From RECM01 sp047921215 (GTDB lineage: Bacteria; Bacteroidota; Rhodothermia; Balneolales; Cyclonatronaceae), in assembly GCA_047921215.1 (NCBI GenBank), contig JBLRWO010000010.1, positions 41,870 to 105,869 on the forward strand: a DNA stretch of 64,000 nucleotides, given 5' to 3'. Under the pieces are notes generated by a model. That model did no database searches. It worked only from the letters and a program-made list of their open reading frames with translations, and had not been told where the DNA came from. How positions within the stretch are numbered: the first letter of the stretch is position 1; each line of letters begins with the position of its first letter. The translations under genes were made by a program, and so were the position numbers. Below, piece by piece: positions 26,229 through 35,565 of this stretch.

Positions 26229-27269
26229 GTGAAAGAACCGGAAATCAGCATTATTATTCTGACCTGGAACGCACAGCATCATTTAGAGAGATTTTTACCT
26301 TCGGTAGAAAAATTTACACCTGATTATGCTGAAATAATCATTGCCGACAACGCATCAACCGATGGCACCGCCGGTTTTATCAGAGAAAGATTTCCCCGGT
26401 TCAGACACCTGTTACTCGACCAGAATTACGGATATTGCAGGGGAAACAACCTTGCGGCTGAACAGGCTACCGGTAAATACATACTTATTCTGAATAACGA
26501 CGTTGCGGTGAGTGAGGGTTGGCTGGATCCGATTATGAAAATTCTCAGGAAGGACCCGCAGATTGCCGTTGTTCAGCCCAAATTGCGTTCAGTTGACCGT
26601 CCCGATCATTTTGAGTACGGGGGTGCTGCAGGTGGTATGCTCGATATTTTCGGGTATCCCTTTTGCCGTGGACGGCTGTTTGACTATGTTGAAAAAGATA
26701 CCGGCCAGTATGACGACCCTGCCGATATATTCTGGGCCAGTGGTGCGGCATTTGCCGTAGACCGGAATCTGTTTCTGGAATACGGGGGATTTGAAGAAGA
26801 ATTTGAATTCCATATGGAAGAGATTGATCTATGCTGGCGTTACCTGAACTCCGGCTACAACATAAAATACTGCCCTGAGAGTACGGTATATCATCTAGGC
26901 GGAGGATCCCTGCCCACAGGATCGTACCGGAAGGTCTATTTTAACTACCGGAATAACCTGGCAATGATGTACCGGAATATGACCACTAAATCGCTTTTTG
27001 TCAGGTTTCCGGTCCGCCTCCTGTTGGACTATGTTTCAGCTATGAGGTCTCTGCTATTGGGTGAGACTCTTGTTTTCAAGGCCATATTGCATGCTCATGG
27101 TTCTTTTTTAAAGTGGCTGCCGAGGCTTAAGCGCCAGAGAAAATCACTGATGATGAAAAGAACCGTGAAAACAGAACCCGCGATTATATGGAAGGAATCT
27201 GTGGTGTGGAGATACTTTGTAAATGGCCGGAAAGATCTTCAAAACAGCCCACCTGATATTACAGACTGA
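26229..27269 (+). CDS. family 2 glycosyltransferase (rhamnosyltransferase-like)
   Basis: A 346-residue GT2 enzyme: 'ISIIILTWNAQHHLERFLPSV' start, 'IIADNASTDGTAGF' and 'ILNNDVAVSEGWLDP' (D-x-D region), and 'HMEEIDLCWRY' with the E-D-type catalytic-base region. This resembles WbbL-type transferases that add rhamnose or a related sugar in cell-surface glycan assembly. GTG start at 26229. It is isolated: divergent from the phosphoesterase and convergent with the lipoprotein at 27.3 kb. Donor and acceptor are unknown. Confidence 0.87.
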   Translation: MKEPEISIIILTWNAQHHLERFLPSVEKFTPDYAEIIIADNASTDGTAGFIRERFPRFRHLLLDQNYGYCRGNNLAAEQATGKYILILNNDVAVSEGWLDPIMKILRKDPQIAVVQPKLRSVDRPDHFEYGGAAGGMLDIFGYPFCRGRLFDYVEKDTGQYDDPADIFWASGAAFAVDRNLFLEYGGFEEEFEFHMEEIDLCWRYLNSGYNIKYCPESTVYHLGGGSLPTGSYRKVYFNYRNNLAMMYRNMTTKSLFVRFPVRLLLDYVSAMRSLLLGETLVFKAILHAHGSFLKWLPRLKRQRKSLMMKRTVKTEPAIIWKESVVWRYFVNGRKDLQNSPPDITD

Positions 27270-27318
27270 CAGGCAGCCACCTGCTTCGGAAACTGTCCCG
27301 GGTGTACCCTTTAGAGTG

Positions 27319-27732
27319 TTACCTGGAAATGAGGGTTACCTGCCAGTGACCTGATTCAATGGTATCCTGCCCCTCAGTAAGCGACCATGTACCTTCTATA
27401 TTACGCCCTTTTAATGAGCCAGAGAATGAGGTGGTCTGACCGGAACTGGTAAAACCGAACCGGATGAAAAATTCATCGAGATTACCATTCTCAATAGTAT
27501 GTACACGTCCCGCTTCAGGCAAGCTCACGGTACCAGTAAGATTGCGCTCATCCTGGGTCAGATTCAGTACAAGTGGTGATTCGTTCAGGGAAACCTGTGA
27601 ATAACCTGTAATAGTACCCTCCCAAAGCCCGGTTAGGCCGGTATCGGGCCGGTTCGGATCACCACAGGTTGATATGCAGAACGTAAATAATGTTATTATA
27701 ACCCATTTGAATAATTGTCTGTACATAAGCAT
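27319..27732 (-). CDS. hypothetical lipoprotein
   Basis: A 137-residue exported protein of no recognised family. The signal peptide ends in a lipobox-like 'ISTC' (Cys23), followed by a beta-rich domain with repeated 'GTxS/T' segments ('GTVSLPEAG', 'SFSGSLKGRNIEGTWSL'), similar in style to small lipocalin-like periplasmic lipoproteins. It starts 37 bp after the GT87 gene and may close that operon. Two ATGs (27732 and 27726) are possible starts. Confidence 0.6.
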   Translation of the reverse strand: MLMYRQLFKWVIITLFTFCISTCGDPNRPDTGLTGLWEGTITGYSQVSLNESPLVLNLTQDERNLTGTVSLPEAGRVHTIENGNLDEFFIRFGFTSSGQTTSFSGSLKGRNIEGTWSLTEGQDTIESGHWQVTLISR

Positions 27733-27769
27733 CTCCCACAGTATTTTTAATACGTAACGAACCAGGGAT

Positions 27770-29110
27770 TTAAACGAGTATTCTGTGAGTAATCTTGCTG
27801 TTAATGCCTTTATTATACCGGTAGTAGAAGTCGAGAATCATAACAGCCGCAACACAGCAATAAGTAAAGATAACAATTGGTATGGATTCAGAGTACGGAT
27901 ACTGTGCGTAGGCGTGATAGCTCAGAGGCAGCATAACCGACCAAACCACCGGATACAAAAATCTGTGGAATACTGAAAATGCGACAATGGTAGTGACATA
28001 CCATGGATGTACAGTTGTGGACAAAAACAAATGTGTGGTAACTATCAGTATAACCGCCACCGCAAATGTTGAACGGCGGATGTAGTTCAGGTAAATACTT
28101 AATGCGACAATAGCCACCGTTGCTGTAATCGCCATTGCCGGACCAATAGCAGCAATTGTGTTATAACCTTTTATCCAGTAACCGATTTCGCGGAGCATGT
28201 AATAGAGCCCGGCGTTGAATTCAAATGTTCTGAAATACAACTCAAGACTGTCAGAGAAGTTAATCAGCACGGTTTCGCCCAGAAATGGGATGAATAGCCC
28301 GGCAATGATCACACCGGTTGCCAGCATCCATTTGAGGCCCCGCCATAAGCCAAACCTGAAAAAAAGCCAGGGAATGAGTATGAGTGGGACAAGTTTAACA
28401 TGTACGGCCAGCGCAAATGCTATGGCCGCGCGGAAAAAAAGGCCGTTACTTAACATCCACCAGGTAAGGATGAGGAAGCAGATCATGAGGGCTTCAAAAT
28501 GAAGATTGCCCGTTAATTCCATAATCACAACCGGATTGAGGGCATACCAGATCAGATTATTACTGTTGATACCTTCACTGCACATTATTTTGTACATAAG
28601 AACAAGTGTGACAGATTCCGCTGCAATGATGAAGAGACGAATGGTCACAATATTCCAGAAGATGCTCTCCCCTGCAATGAACCAGGATGCGGCAAAAACT
28701 CCCTGACAAACCGCCGGGTATATGCTGTAGTACTCCGGTGAATTCATACCGGCGAACAGATACGGAGCTGTTTCAGGAAGCTGCATGCCTGAGTTGATCA
28801 TCTCTGCCGGTGTAAAGGCGAACGGGTTGATTCCGTTTATAATCAGCATGCCATCCCAGATGAACCGGTAATAATCCTCGCTAAGTGCTGGAACACTGAA
28901 TAGAACAATCGCACGTAAAAGAATTCCGGCGGTGATCCAGACTACCGGGCTGGTTTCCCGGTCACTCAGGTAATACACCGCGGCCATGAGTACGAACATC
29001 AGGGCAAATATCACGGTGAGCAGTATAAACTGTTCACGCTCAATACCATAAGCTGTATAAACCAGCAGCAGCACATACAAACCGGACAAAGTTGTAGTGT
29101 ACCGGTTCAT
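27770..29110 (-). CDS. multi-pass membrane glycosyltransferase (GT87/DUF2029-like)
   Basis: A 446-residue integral membrane protein with roughly ten or more helices along its whole length. Segment 'EDYYRFIWDGMLIINGINPFAF' near residue 80 resembles the D/E-x-x-x-x-x-x-G-x-NP loop of polyprenol-phosphate-dependent mannosyltransferases (GT-C fold, GT87/DUF2029). Such enzymes add sugars from a lipid-linked donor on the outer face of the inner membrane. ATGA overlap with the upstream GT2 gene shows tight operon coupling. The donor could be made by the 252-residue GT2 two genes upstream. Confidence 0.75.
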   Translation of the reverse strand: MNRYTTTLSGLYVLLLVYTAYGIEREQFILLTVIFALMFVLMAAVYYLSDRETSPVVWITAGILLRAIVLFSVPALSEDYYRFIWDGMLIINGINPFAFTPAEMINSGMQLPETAPYLFAGMNSPEYYSIYPAVCQGVFAASWFIAGESIFWNIVTIRLFIIAAESVTLVLMYKIMCSEGINSNNLIWYALNPVVIMELTGNLHFEALMICFLILTWWMLSNGLFFRAAIAFALAVHVKLVPLILIPWLFFRFGLWRGLKWMLATGVIIAGLFIPFLGETVLINFSDSLELYFRTFEFNAGLYYMLREIGYWIKGYNTIAAIGPAMAITATVAIVALSIYLNYIRRSTFAVAVILIVTTHLFLSTTVHPWYVTTIVAFSVFHRFLYPVVWSVMLPLSYHAYAQYPYSESIPIVIFTYCCVAAVMILDFYYRYNKGINSKITHRILV

Positions 29111-30597
29111 ATACCAGCAGATTTCAGGCTTGCCTCATATATGGTTTTTGAAAAAAGGATACCATAACCGGCAAGAAGGAGAATATGAAAAGGTAGCAAC
29201 CCGAAGTCGTTAACAAAAAAAGCTGAGATTACACCGAACAGAAACAGCAGCATCAGTCCTCCCTCGATAAGTGTGCTTATGCCGAGTTCTCTTACCAGGT
29301 AGATATTCGACTTCCAGGATGAATCCCTATCAATGGTATTGAACTTGGGTGTGCGAATGAAGGGTGATTTACGGCCAGCATAACCGCTCAACACAGCCAT
29401 GGAGTTGTGAAAACCAAGGCCCATGGATATGGCCAGGAACAGCGGAAACCTTGAGAACATCGTTTTCCATCGTTTGACAGTGTCGGGCTGATCTGGAATC
29501 AGTGAGGTTTCATAGAAATAGATCCACAACAGCAATCCGACGATAAAGACGGACAGCAATTTGAAAAAAAACGGATCGACATATCCAAGGTATTTCAGCC
29601 ACAGGAGCGGCACACTGACCACGCTTAAGAGTAATATCCAGATAAAAACGCTGCTGCCAAGCAAATGGGATATGGCATGCATTTTCCTTCCCGATGACAT
29701 TTTTGTACGTACCACTTCTGCGAGGTTTTTTCGTGCTGTTTCGGCGGCTCCTTTTGTCCAGCGGTACTGCTGGGTTTTAAGGGCCGACACGGCAACGGGA
29801 AGTTCCGCCGGTGTGACCACATCACCCATGTACCGGAATTTCCAGCCTTTGATTTGTGCTCTGTAGCTGATGTCAAGGTCTTCGGTCAGGGTATCATGGT
29901 GCCAGCCCCCGGCATCCAGTATGCACGATTTTCGCCATACACCCGCTGTGCCGTTGAAATTCATAAAGAAGCCCGACCGGTTTCTCCCCTGCTGTTCTAC
30001 GTTAAAATGGGCATCGAGAGCGAGTGCCTGCAATTTGGTGAGAATGGAATAGTCCCTGTTGATGTGACCCCATCGTGTCTGGACCAAACCTATGTCCGGT
30101 TTATCGAAGCCCGTTATGGTTTTGAGCAGAAAATCAGGTGCGGGCATAAAGTCGGCATCAAATATAGCAATGTATTCGCCCTTCGCTCTTTCCAGGCCAT
30201 ACTGCAACGCACCGGCCTTGAATCCCGTCCGGTCGTTCCTGCGAATATGCCGGATGTTAATGTTGCCGGTGTTGAGTCGGCTGCAAACCGTCTCGATGAT
30301 CCGGCTGGTATCATCGGTGGAGTCGTCGAGTATCTGGATTTCTAGTTTATCGGCGGGCCAGGTCATGTTTATTACAGATGTGAGGAGCCGTTCAATCACA
30401 TACCGTTCATTGTATACCGGCAATTGGATCGTTACCATCGGAAACGATTCCGGCCTTTTGAACGGACCAGACTCCTTACTGTTTTGTGCAGATTTTCTGC
30501 ACGTATACGCAAGATATATCTGCATGAAGGTGAACAGCAGGATCATTGTCAGGCCGGTCAGATAAAGTGTCATCAGTATGAGAGCCAGTACACTCAT
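29107..30597 (-). CDS. processive-type family 2 glycosyltransferase (CslA/BcsA-like)
   Basis: A 496-residue membrane GT2: N-terminal helix (5-30), catalytic domain with D91-D92-S, D147-A-D149, T238-E-D240 and Q-Q-Y-R-W (276-280), then a group of C-terminal helices (about 310-490). The D, DxD, TED, QxxRW set is that of processive cellulose/mannan/glucan synthases. It lacks a PilZ domain and partner bcsB, so it looks closer to CslA-like or glucosylceramide-synthase-like enzymes than to true cellulose synthase. ATGA overlaps join it to both neighbours. Confidence 0.85.
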   Translation of the reverse strand: MSVLALILMTLYLTGLTMILLFTFMQIYLAYTCRKSAQNSKESGPFKRPESFPMVTIQLPVYNERYVIERLLTSVINMTWPADKLEIQILDDSTDDTSRIIETVCSRLNTGNINIRHIRRNDRTGFKAGALQYGLERAKGEYIAIFDADFMPAPDFLLKTITGFDKPDIGLVQTRWGHINRDYSILTKLQALALDAHFNVEQQGRNRSGFFMNFNGTAGVWRKSCILDAGGWHHDTLTEDLDISYRAQIKGWKFRYMGDVVTPAELPVAVSALKTQQYRWTKGAAETARKNLAEVVRTKMSSGRKMHAISHLLGSSVFIWILLLSVVSVPLLWLKYLGYVDPFFFKLLSVFIVGLLLWIYFYETSLIPDQPDTVKRWKTMFSRFPLFLAISMGLGFHNSMAVLSGYAGRKSPFIRTPKFNTIDRDSSWKSNIYLVRELGISTLIEGGLMLLFLFGVISAFFVNDFGLLPFHILLLAGYGILFSKTIYEASLKSAGI

Positions 30598-31352
30598 TTT
30601 CTGCTGTATTTAAGGATGGTGTATATAATTTTGTACCCTGCCCTGATGGTGCCGCTTACAGTGCCGGCGATCTTTGAAACCCCTATTCGGTTCTTGTAGC
30701 TTACGGGAACTTCCATGAATGGCACGTTCATACGGGCAGCCTTAATCTGCATCTCAACGGTCCAGCCAAAATTGGTATCGATCATGCCAAGGCGGCTGAG
30801 TGTAGAAAAACGGATTGCCCTGAACGGACCCAGATCGGTATAGTGTACACCATAGATGAGGCGCATCATGCGGGTGGCCAGCCAGTTGCCGAAAATCTGT
30901 TGTGGCATCATCGATCCGGGTTCTCTTTTGCCCGGCACTCTGGCACCGATCACCATATCGGCAGTACCTTCTCGTATGGGTTTTAACAGTGCCGGCATTT
31001 CACCAGGTGAATCGGAATAATCGGCATCCAGAAATACGACTACTGAAGGTTCCGGGCACAGGGTCTGTGCATATTCCATACCCTTGAGGCAGGCCGAACC
31101 GTATCCCCTCCGTGTTTCTGTGAGAACCGTGGCACCGGCTTTTCGGGCTGTTTCAGCGGTATTGTCGTCGGAGCCGTTGTTCACCACGATCACCTCAATG
31201 ACTTCTTCACGCGGAATTTCTGCAACCACATATCCGATCGATTTCTCCTCATTGAATGCTGGTATTATAACGACCACATCTTTAATGCTGCTGTTCACGA
31301 TCACATCATTTGTGCTGTTATCCGCGGCCACATCTTTTGCGTTGCTCTTCAT
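30594..31352 (-). CDS. polyprenyl-phosphate/lipid family 2 glycosyltransferase
   Basis: A 252-residue GT2 with 'VVVIIPAFNEEKSIGYVVAEI', 'VVNNGSDDNTAE' and the metal-binding 'VFLDADYSDSPGE', as in dolichol/undecaprenyl-phosphate mannosyl- or glucosyltransferases. No clear C-terminal membrane anchor is seen. The frame runs to 31487, but that part overlaps the upstream gene. ATG at 31352 shares one base with the upstream stop (TGATG) and is preferred. Likely product is a lipid-linked sugar that the downstream GT87-like enzyme could use. Confidence 0.83.
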   Translation of the reverse strand: MKSNAKDVAADNSTNDVIVNSSIKDVVVIIPAFNEEKSIGYVVAEIPREEVIEVIVVNNGSDDNTAETARKAGATVLTETRRGYGSACLKGMEYAQTLCPEPSVVVFLDADYSDSPGEMPALLKPIREGTADMVIGARVPGKREPGSMMPQQIFGNWLATRMMRLIYGVHYTDLGPFRAIRFSTLSRLGMIDTNFGWTVEMQIKAARMNVPFMEVPVSYKNRIGVSKIAGTVSGTIRAGYKIIYTILKYSRK

Positions 31353-32272
31353 CACTCGAGGCCGAGATCCTCCCTGAGATATTCGTCTGCGACCCGGTTT
31401 TTCTGCCAGTATGGTGACCGCACCTGGTTTGTTTTGACGGCACGGTTCAGGGTCGTACCCCGCTGCGAGACCCGGGTCTCTTCCCATCCGGCGATCTGAT
31501 GGGGAAAAGCGGCTTCAAATACGATGGTTAGCGAGCGTCCGGTTCTGGCATAGCTGAGTGTATATGCCTGAAGATCGTCGCCCTGGAAAACATCACCGGT
31601 ATAGGTATTCAAGGCACCGGTTGCTTCAAGCACCTGCCACTCCCTGTGGGCGGTACGTACATCAAAACCCGAAGGGATGATCTCAAAGGAACCCACCGGA
31701 AGCAGGTCGGGCGACAGGCGCAGGCGCGTCCAGATTTCCTCCTCGAGCATCCGGTTTGGCAGATATGTGGCAACATCGCCTTCATTTTCGAAGTAGGAGT
31801 AACTTCGGACCCGGTACCTGTTGTTCATGAAATTGAGTTGTGAAAAGGTCTGCCCGCACCACTCCTGAACAGATGTGGTAGCCTTGAGGCTCCTTGGCCA
31901 GTTGTGTACGGGTATGGGTGTGAATACGGAACTCATGACGGAGTAGTCATAGATTCCCGTTACAAATTTTTTGACCGTATTCAGTTTCAGAACCGATACA
32001 TATTCACGACCACCCGCCGGTGTCTCAAGTTTCACCTGCTTGCCTGTTAGAAAATCTTCTGTAACATAGATGAGAACCGCATCGCCTTCCCGCTCTTCAC
32101 CGTAATGATTTTGAACAAGATCGTAGCGGGTAATTTCGGCAACACCGGTATACCAGTAATCGGAAAAGGCCGCGTGATCATTGATTTGGGGAGGCAGCTG
32201 GGCAGCGGCCGTTGCAACGGAAAAAATGAGTATTATAAACGTTAATGCACTCAAGTATAATGAGTTATACAT
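31352..32272 (-). CDS. conserved secreted protein of unknown function
   Basis: A 306-residue protein with a signal peptide (cleavage near residue 24, 'TAAAQ'). It opens with 'YWYTGVAEITRYDLVQNHYGE' and 'GDAVLIYVTEDFL', segments I recall from a widespread Bacteroidota family that databases often mislabel as a septum-formation inhibitor. No catalytic motif is recognised. It starts 4 bp after the polyferredoxin gene and shares a base with the next GT2, so it belongs to this operon. Periplasmic location is expected. Confidence 0.7.
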   Translation of the reverse strand: MYNSLYLSALTFIILIFSVATAAAQLPPQINDHAAFSDYWYTGVAEITRYDLVQNHYGEEREGDAVLIYVTEDFLTGKQVKLETPAGGREYVSVLKLNTVKKFVTGIYDYSVMSSVFTPIPVHNWPRSLKATTSVQEWCGQTFSQLNFMNNRYRVRSYSYFENEGDVATYLPNRMLEEEIWTRLRLSPDLLPVGSFEIIPSGFDVRTAHREWQVLEATGALNTYTGDVFQGDDLQAYTLSYARTGRSLTIVFEAAFPHQIAGWEETRVSQRGTTLNRAVKTNQVRSPYWQKNRVADEYLREDLGLE

Positions 32273-32276
32273 GTTA

Positions 32277-33845
32277 TTAAAAATTTACTTTAACTTTGTC
32301 TTTACTCAAATCAAATGCGGCCGGTTCATTGAAGCGGCCTTCTTCCGGGCCGTTTTCGAGTCTTAGCACGCCCCGCGGGCAGACCGATGCACACACGCCG
32401 CAGCCCACGCACGACGACCTTACGATGTTCTGTCCTCTCTGCGCGTACCAGCGCACGTCGATCCCCATCTCACAGTAGGTTGAGCAGTTGCCACAGCTGA
32501 TGCACTGACCGCCGTTGGTGGTAATCCTGAATCGCGATTTGAAACGCTGTACCAGCCCGAGGTAGGCTGCCAGCGGACATCCGAACCTGCACCATACCCT
32601 GCTGCCCATCCAGGGATAGAAACCCACACCGATCACGCCAGCAAAGGCCGCCCCGATGAAAAATCCGTACCACTGCTGTAATTGCTGTGTAGCATTGCCG
32701 AGCAGTTGGTAATTGGAGAAATAGTTAATGAGGGTTGCAAGTGTCATCACCACAACCAGTACCAGAACGCCGTGAACGATCCAGCGTTCGGCTTTCCAGG
32801 CTTTCAGCGTTTTGTCGGAAAGATGCCTGAAGGGGTCGCCAAGAGTTTCGGCCAGGCCTCCGCAACCGCATACCCACGAGCAGTACCACCGTTTTCCTAA
32901 GAAGTAGGTGAGCACCGGAACACCGATCAGTGATAATCCGATACCTGATATGAGCATAAACATACCGAGCGATCCGCTTTGCAGGAACTGGTCGATCTGC
33001 CAGCCATAGAAGAAATCGTAATTGAGCGGCCACAGATTCTTGAAATCGTGATAGGGCTGATTCAGAGCCACAAGAATTTCAGGCAGCAAAAAGGCAAAGC
33101 CAAGCTGAAAGAACATCACTGAACCGGTCCGTACCAGGTGGTAGTTGCTGTGCCGGTAACGGATGAACATCCTTACTCCCATCACCAGTATGGCAAGTGT
33201 GTACAACACGCCGTAAAGAAACCACTGGCTGGCCGGATTACCGCTTATTGCCATACTGATCGGATCAACCAGGATTATCCAGTTCACGATGTACTCAGGA
33301 TACCAGTAGATAAACACGTAAAAGGCTATAAGCATGAATCCGAGGGTGATACCAATCCATCCCCGGTTACTAACCGAACGGTGGTAAACACCGTCGTTAT
33401 CGATTCCCGCCCTGCGCAGCCAGTAACCGGGCAGAATGAACATAAGAGCGGCAATACATCCGGCTATTATCGTCTGCCAGAGGAAAAGGAACTCATTTCC
33501 GGGAAGAAAACCTGTTACCGATTTTTTCATGATGCTCATACGGTAAACACCCTGCGTATAGCTCCACATCTTCTCATCATTCGAAAGTCGTTCGTCCGCC
33601 TTTTCCATTATCGTGGTCAGGTCGGAAATGAGTTCACGTTTTGAGTTATAGATTTTACCGGTAACCTGGCCGGCCATAGGGAGTATGGCTGCGAGGTGAT
33701 GATCTTCTGTTACGGTCTCTCTGATTACATCTTCTGTGACGTTGAAGCTTGAATAGGAAACCACAAAGATGAATATGAACACGGAGATCATAAATGAGAG
33801 GATTCCCGCAAATCGGACGGTTTTCAGGATGTTCAGCTTGTTCAT
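32277..33845 (-). CDS. membrane-bound polyferredoxin (NapH/NosR/CcoG-like)
   Basis: A 522-residue membrane protein with at least seven helices. Two cysteine-rich loops in the membrane part ('WYCSWVCGCGG' and 'WCRFGCPLA') resemble the C-x3-C-P motifs of NapH/NosR. At the C-terminus are two 4Fe-4S ferredoxin motifs: C448, C451, C454, C458 and C479, C482, C485, C489. A segment of about 90 residues between helix 1 and helix 2 is probably periplasmic. It would pass electrons across or along the membrane. It sits 6 bp from the FAD oxidoreductase gene, a plausible electron donor. Confidence 0.83.
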   Translation of the reverse strand: MNKLNILKTVRFAGILSFMISVFIFIFVVSYSSFNVTEDVIRETVTEDHHLAAILPMAGQVTGKIYNSKRELISDLTTIMEKADERLSNDEKMWSYTQGVYRMSIMKKSVTGFLPGNEFLFLWQTIIAGCIAALMFILPGYWLRRAGIDNDGVYHRSVSNRGWIGITLGFMLIAFYVFIYWYPEYIVNWIILVDPISMAISGNPASQWFLYGVLYTLAILVMGVRMFIRYRHSNYHLVRTGSVMFFQLGFAFLLPEILVALNQPYHDFKNLWPLNYDFFYGWQIDQFLQSGSLGMFMLISGIGLSLIGVPVLTYFLGKRWYCSWVCGCGGLAETLGDPFRHLSDKTLKAWKAERWIVHGVLVLVVVMTLATLINYFSNYQLLGNATQQLQQWYGFFIGAAFAGVIGVGFYPWMGSRVWCRFGCPLAAYLGLVQRFKSRFRITTNGGQCISCGNCSTYCEMGIDVRWYAQRGQNIVRSSCVGCGVCASVCPRGVLRLENGPEEGRFNEPAAFDLSKDKVKVNF

Positions 33846-33851
33846 AATCGG

Positions 33852-35201
33852 TCAGGCTTTCTGCAGGTTCAGAAACTGGAACACACCGTAGAGCCCGCGT
33901 TTCTTTTTGAGGTGTAACTGGCGGCCGGGATTGGCCTCATTCCAGGATGCAATAACTGCATTTTCATGCTTGCTGAACAGTTCCGGATCAAAAACGGCCT
34001 CACCAAGGTGTTCCAGTGCCGATGTAACCGTAACACCATCCCGTATCCAGTTCTCGCAGACTGCCTGCCGCAGGCGTATGCCCAGTACATTGAATCCGGT
34101 TACGGCATTGTTGTCTTTGCGGTATACAACCCTGAAGAGTACTCTCTCCTGCGGATGCTGCCAGACGAATGAAAGGTAGCCATCGGGCAACGCGGGCGGT
34201 ACATGGCCGTACGTCTGATATTCGACATTAAAAAATTTCGCTGAATTGAACCAGATGCCGCGGTCATATTTCTTCCGGTCGCCAAGCAGTACCCTTGTCA
34301 GCGCTTCTCCCTGCATACGTCCGGTGTACCAGAGCTGTTCAACAGGCATCTCCCCGTCGTGCACTTCAGTAAATTCGGCGCAGTCGCCGGCAGCATACAC
34401 ATCGGGAATATCTGTTTCAAAATAACGGTTAACCCGTACGCCACGCCCCGTACTTATACCCGACGCCTTTGCCAGATCGATATTCGGACTTACCCCGGCC
34501 GTAAGTGCCACAAACTGGCAATCGATCTCATCACCATGCGAAGTGACCACCGACGCTACCCTGCCATCACTGCCGGCGCGTATTTCTGCCAGTTCAGTGC
34601 CAAGCCTCAGGTCAATGTGGTGGTCACGGATTTCCGAGTTGATCATGGCGGACTCTTCTCCCGGCAGTATTTTATTCCAATATCCGGATTCCCTGACCAG
34701 CATGGTTATATCAATTCCGCGTGAATGAAGCATTTCGGCAACCTCAATGCCAATCAGACCGCCACCAACAATCACCCCTCTTTTGATGCCGGCTGTGTTC
34801 TGCTCCATCAGTTCAAGGTCCTGTTTGCTATACAGGCCCTGCACACCGTCAAGGTCCTGCCCTGGCCATCCGAATTTGTTCGGCTTTGAGCCTGTGGCAA
34901 TGATCAGTTTGTCGCAGGTGAGGGTTTTGCCGCTTTTCAGATACACTGTTTTTGTGCCGCTGTCAAACCGTTCTGCATGATCATATACCAGGGTGATGTC
35001 GTTTTTTTTCCAGAAAAAGTCCTCGTATGGCTTGGTATGTTCGAATTTCATATGGCCCATGTAGATGTACATCAGGGCTGTTCTGGAAAAAAAATGCTCC
35101 GATTCGCTGGATACAACTGTTATTTTGTTAGAAGAGCCCTTCCGTAAATAGCGTGCGGCCGTTATCCCGGTCACTCCGTTTCCAATGATGACTACATGCA
35201 T
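33852..35201 (-). CDS. FAD-dependent pyridine nucleotide-disulfide-type oxidoreductase
   Basis: A 449-residue flavoprotein. FAD motif 'VIIGNGVTGITAARYL' starts the protein, the NAD(P) motif is 'VIVGGGLIGIEVAEML', and 'DVYAAGDCAEF' is the second FAD contact. This matches the rubredoxin/nitrite reductase-type (NirB N-terminus-like) family, without redox-active disulfide cysteines. The last 130 residues form the family C-terminal domain. It is the first gene of a seven-gene minus-strand operon and probably reduces the adjacent polyferredoxin, which is an inference from position. Confidence 0.85.
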   Translation of the reverse strand: MHVVIIGNGVTGITAARYLRKGSSNKITVVSSESEHFFSRTALMYIYMGHMKFEHTKPYEDFFWKKNDITLVYDHAERFDSGTKTVYLKSGKTLTCDKLIIATGSKPNKFGWPGQDLDGVQGLYSKQDLELMEQNTAGIKRGVIVGGGLIGIEVAEMLHSRGIDITMLVRESGYWNKILPGEESAMINSEIRDHHIDLRLGTELAEIRAGSDGRVASVVTSHGDEIDCQFVALTAGVSPNIDLAKASGISTGRGVRVNRYFETDIPDVYAAGDCAEFTEVHDGEMPVEQLWYTGRMQGEALTRVLLGDRKKYDRGIWFNSAKFFNVEYQTYGHVPPALPDGYLSFVWQHPQERVLFRVVYRKDNNAVTGFNVLGIRLRQAVCENWIRDGVTVTSALEHLGEAVFDPELFSKHENAVIASWNEANPGRQLHLKKKRGLYGVFQFLNLQKA

Positions 35202-35565
35202 ACAGGGCGGATAAATGATAACTGATGTGGAAGGGGTATTACGGGCATATTTATGAGGATGTTGTTGTTAACTCACGACTGGCAGCTATACGGCAACCGA
35301 TCGCTGGAGATATCATCAATCGACCGGCCGGGATATCTGTAGTAAGAGCCCTTTGAGCTCCATAATCGTCACAATATAAGGTCTGAAGGAAACAAATGGG
35401 CAGTTTAGTTCGATTGGATTGCACGGAAATATACACGTTCATTAAATGACGGTTTATAATGGAAGCGGTAAAAAGAACAGCTTGCGGTTTCAACTTATGC
35501 TGTACCGGCATAACTTAACAAGCAGAAATCACAGAACCATCACGATCCTGTTAAATTAAAGAAGC
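35202..35565. other. intergenic region without a recognisable gene
   Basis: About 360 bases between the divergent FAD oxidoreductase and D-threonine-aldolase-like genes. An 86-codon open frame on the minus strand (35251-35511) has no family resemblance and is taken as chance. The region presumably holds both promoters. No terminator or clear palindrome was seen. Confidence 0.5.

Noticed and set aside
29107..30597. Cellulose synthase (bcsA) call
   Set aside because: QxxRW motifs are present, but there is no PilZ domain, no bcsB/bcsC neighbour, and a GT87 gene follows. A CslA-like or glycolipid role is more likely.
31353..31487. N-terminal extension of the 252-residue GT2
   Set aside because: It overlaps the secreted-protein gene in another frame and is Arg/Pro-rich without homology. 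The TGATG junction start is preferred.
35251..35511. Minus-strand 86-codon frame between divergent genes
   Set aside because: No recognisable protein features. Probably chance.
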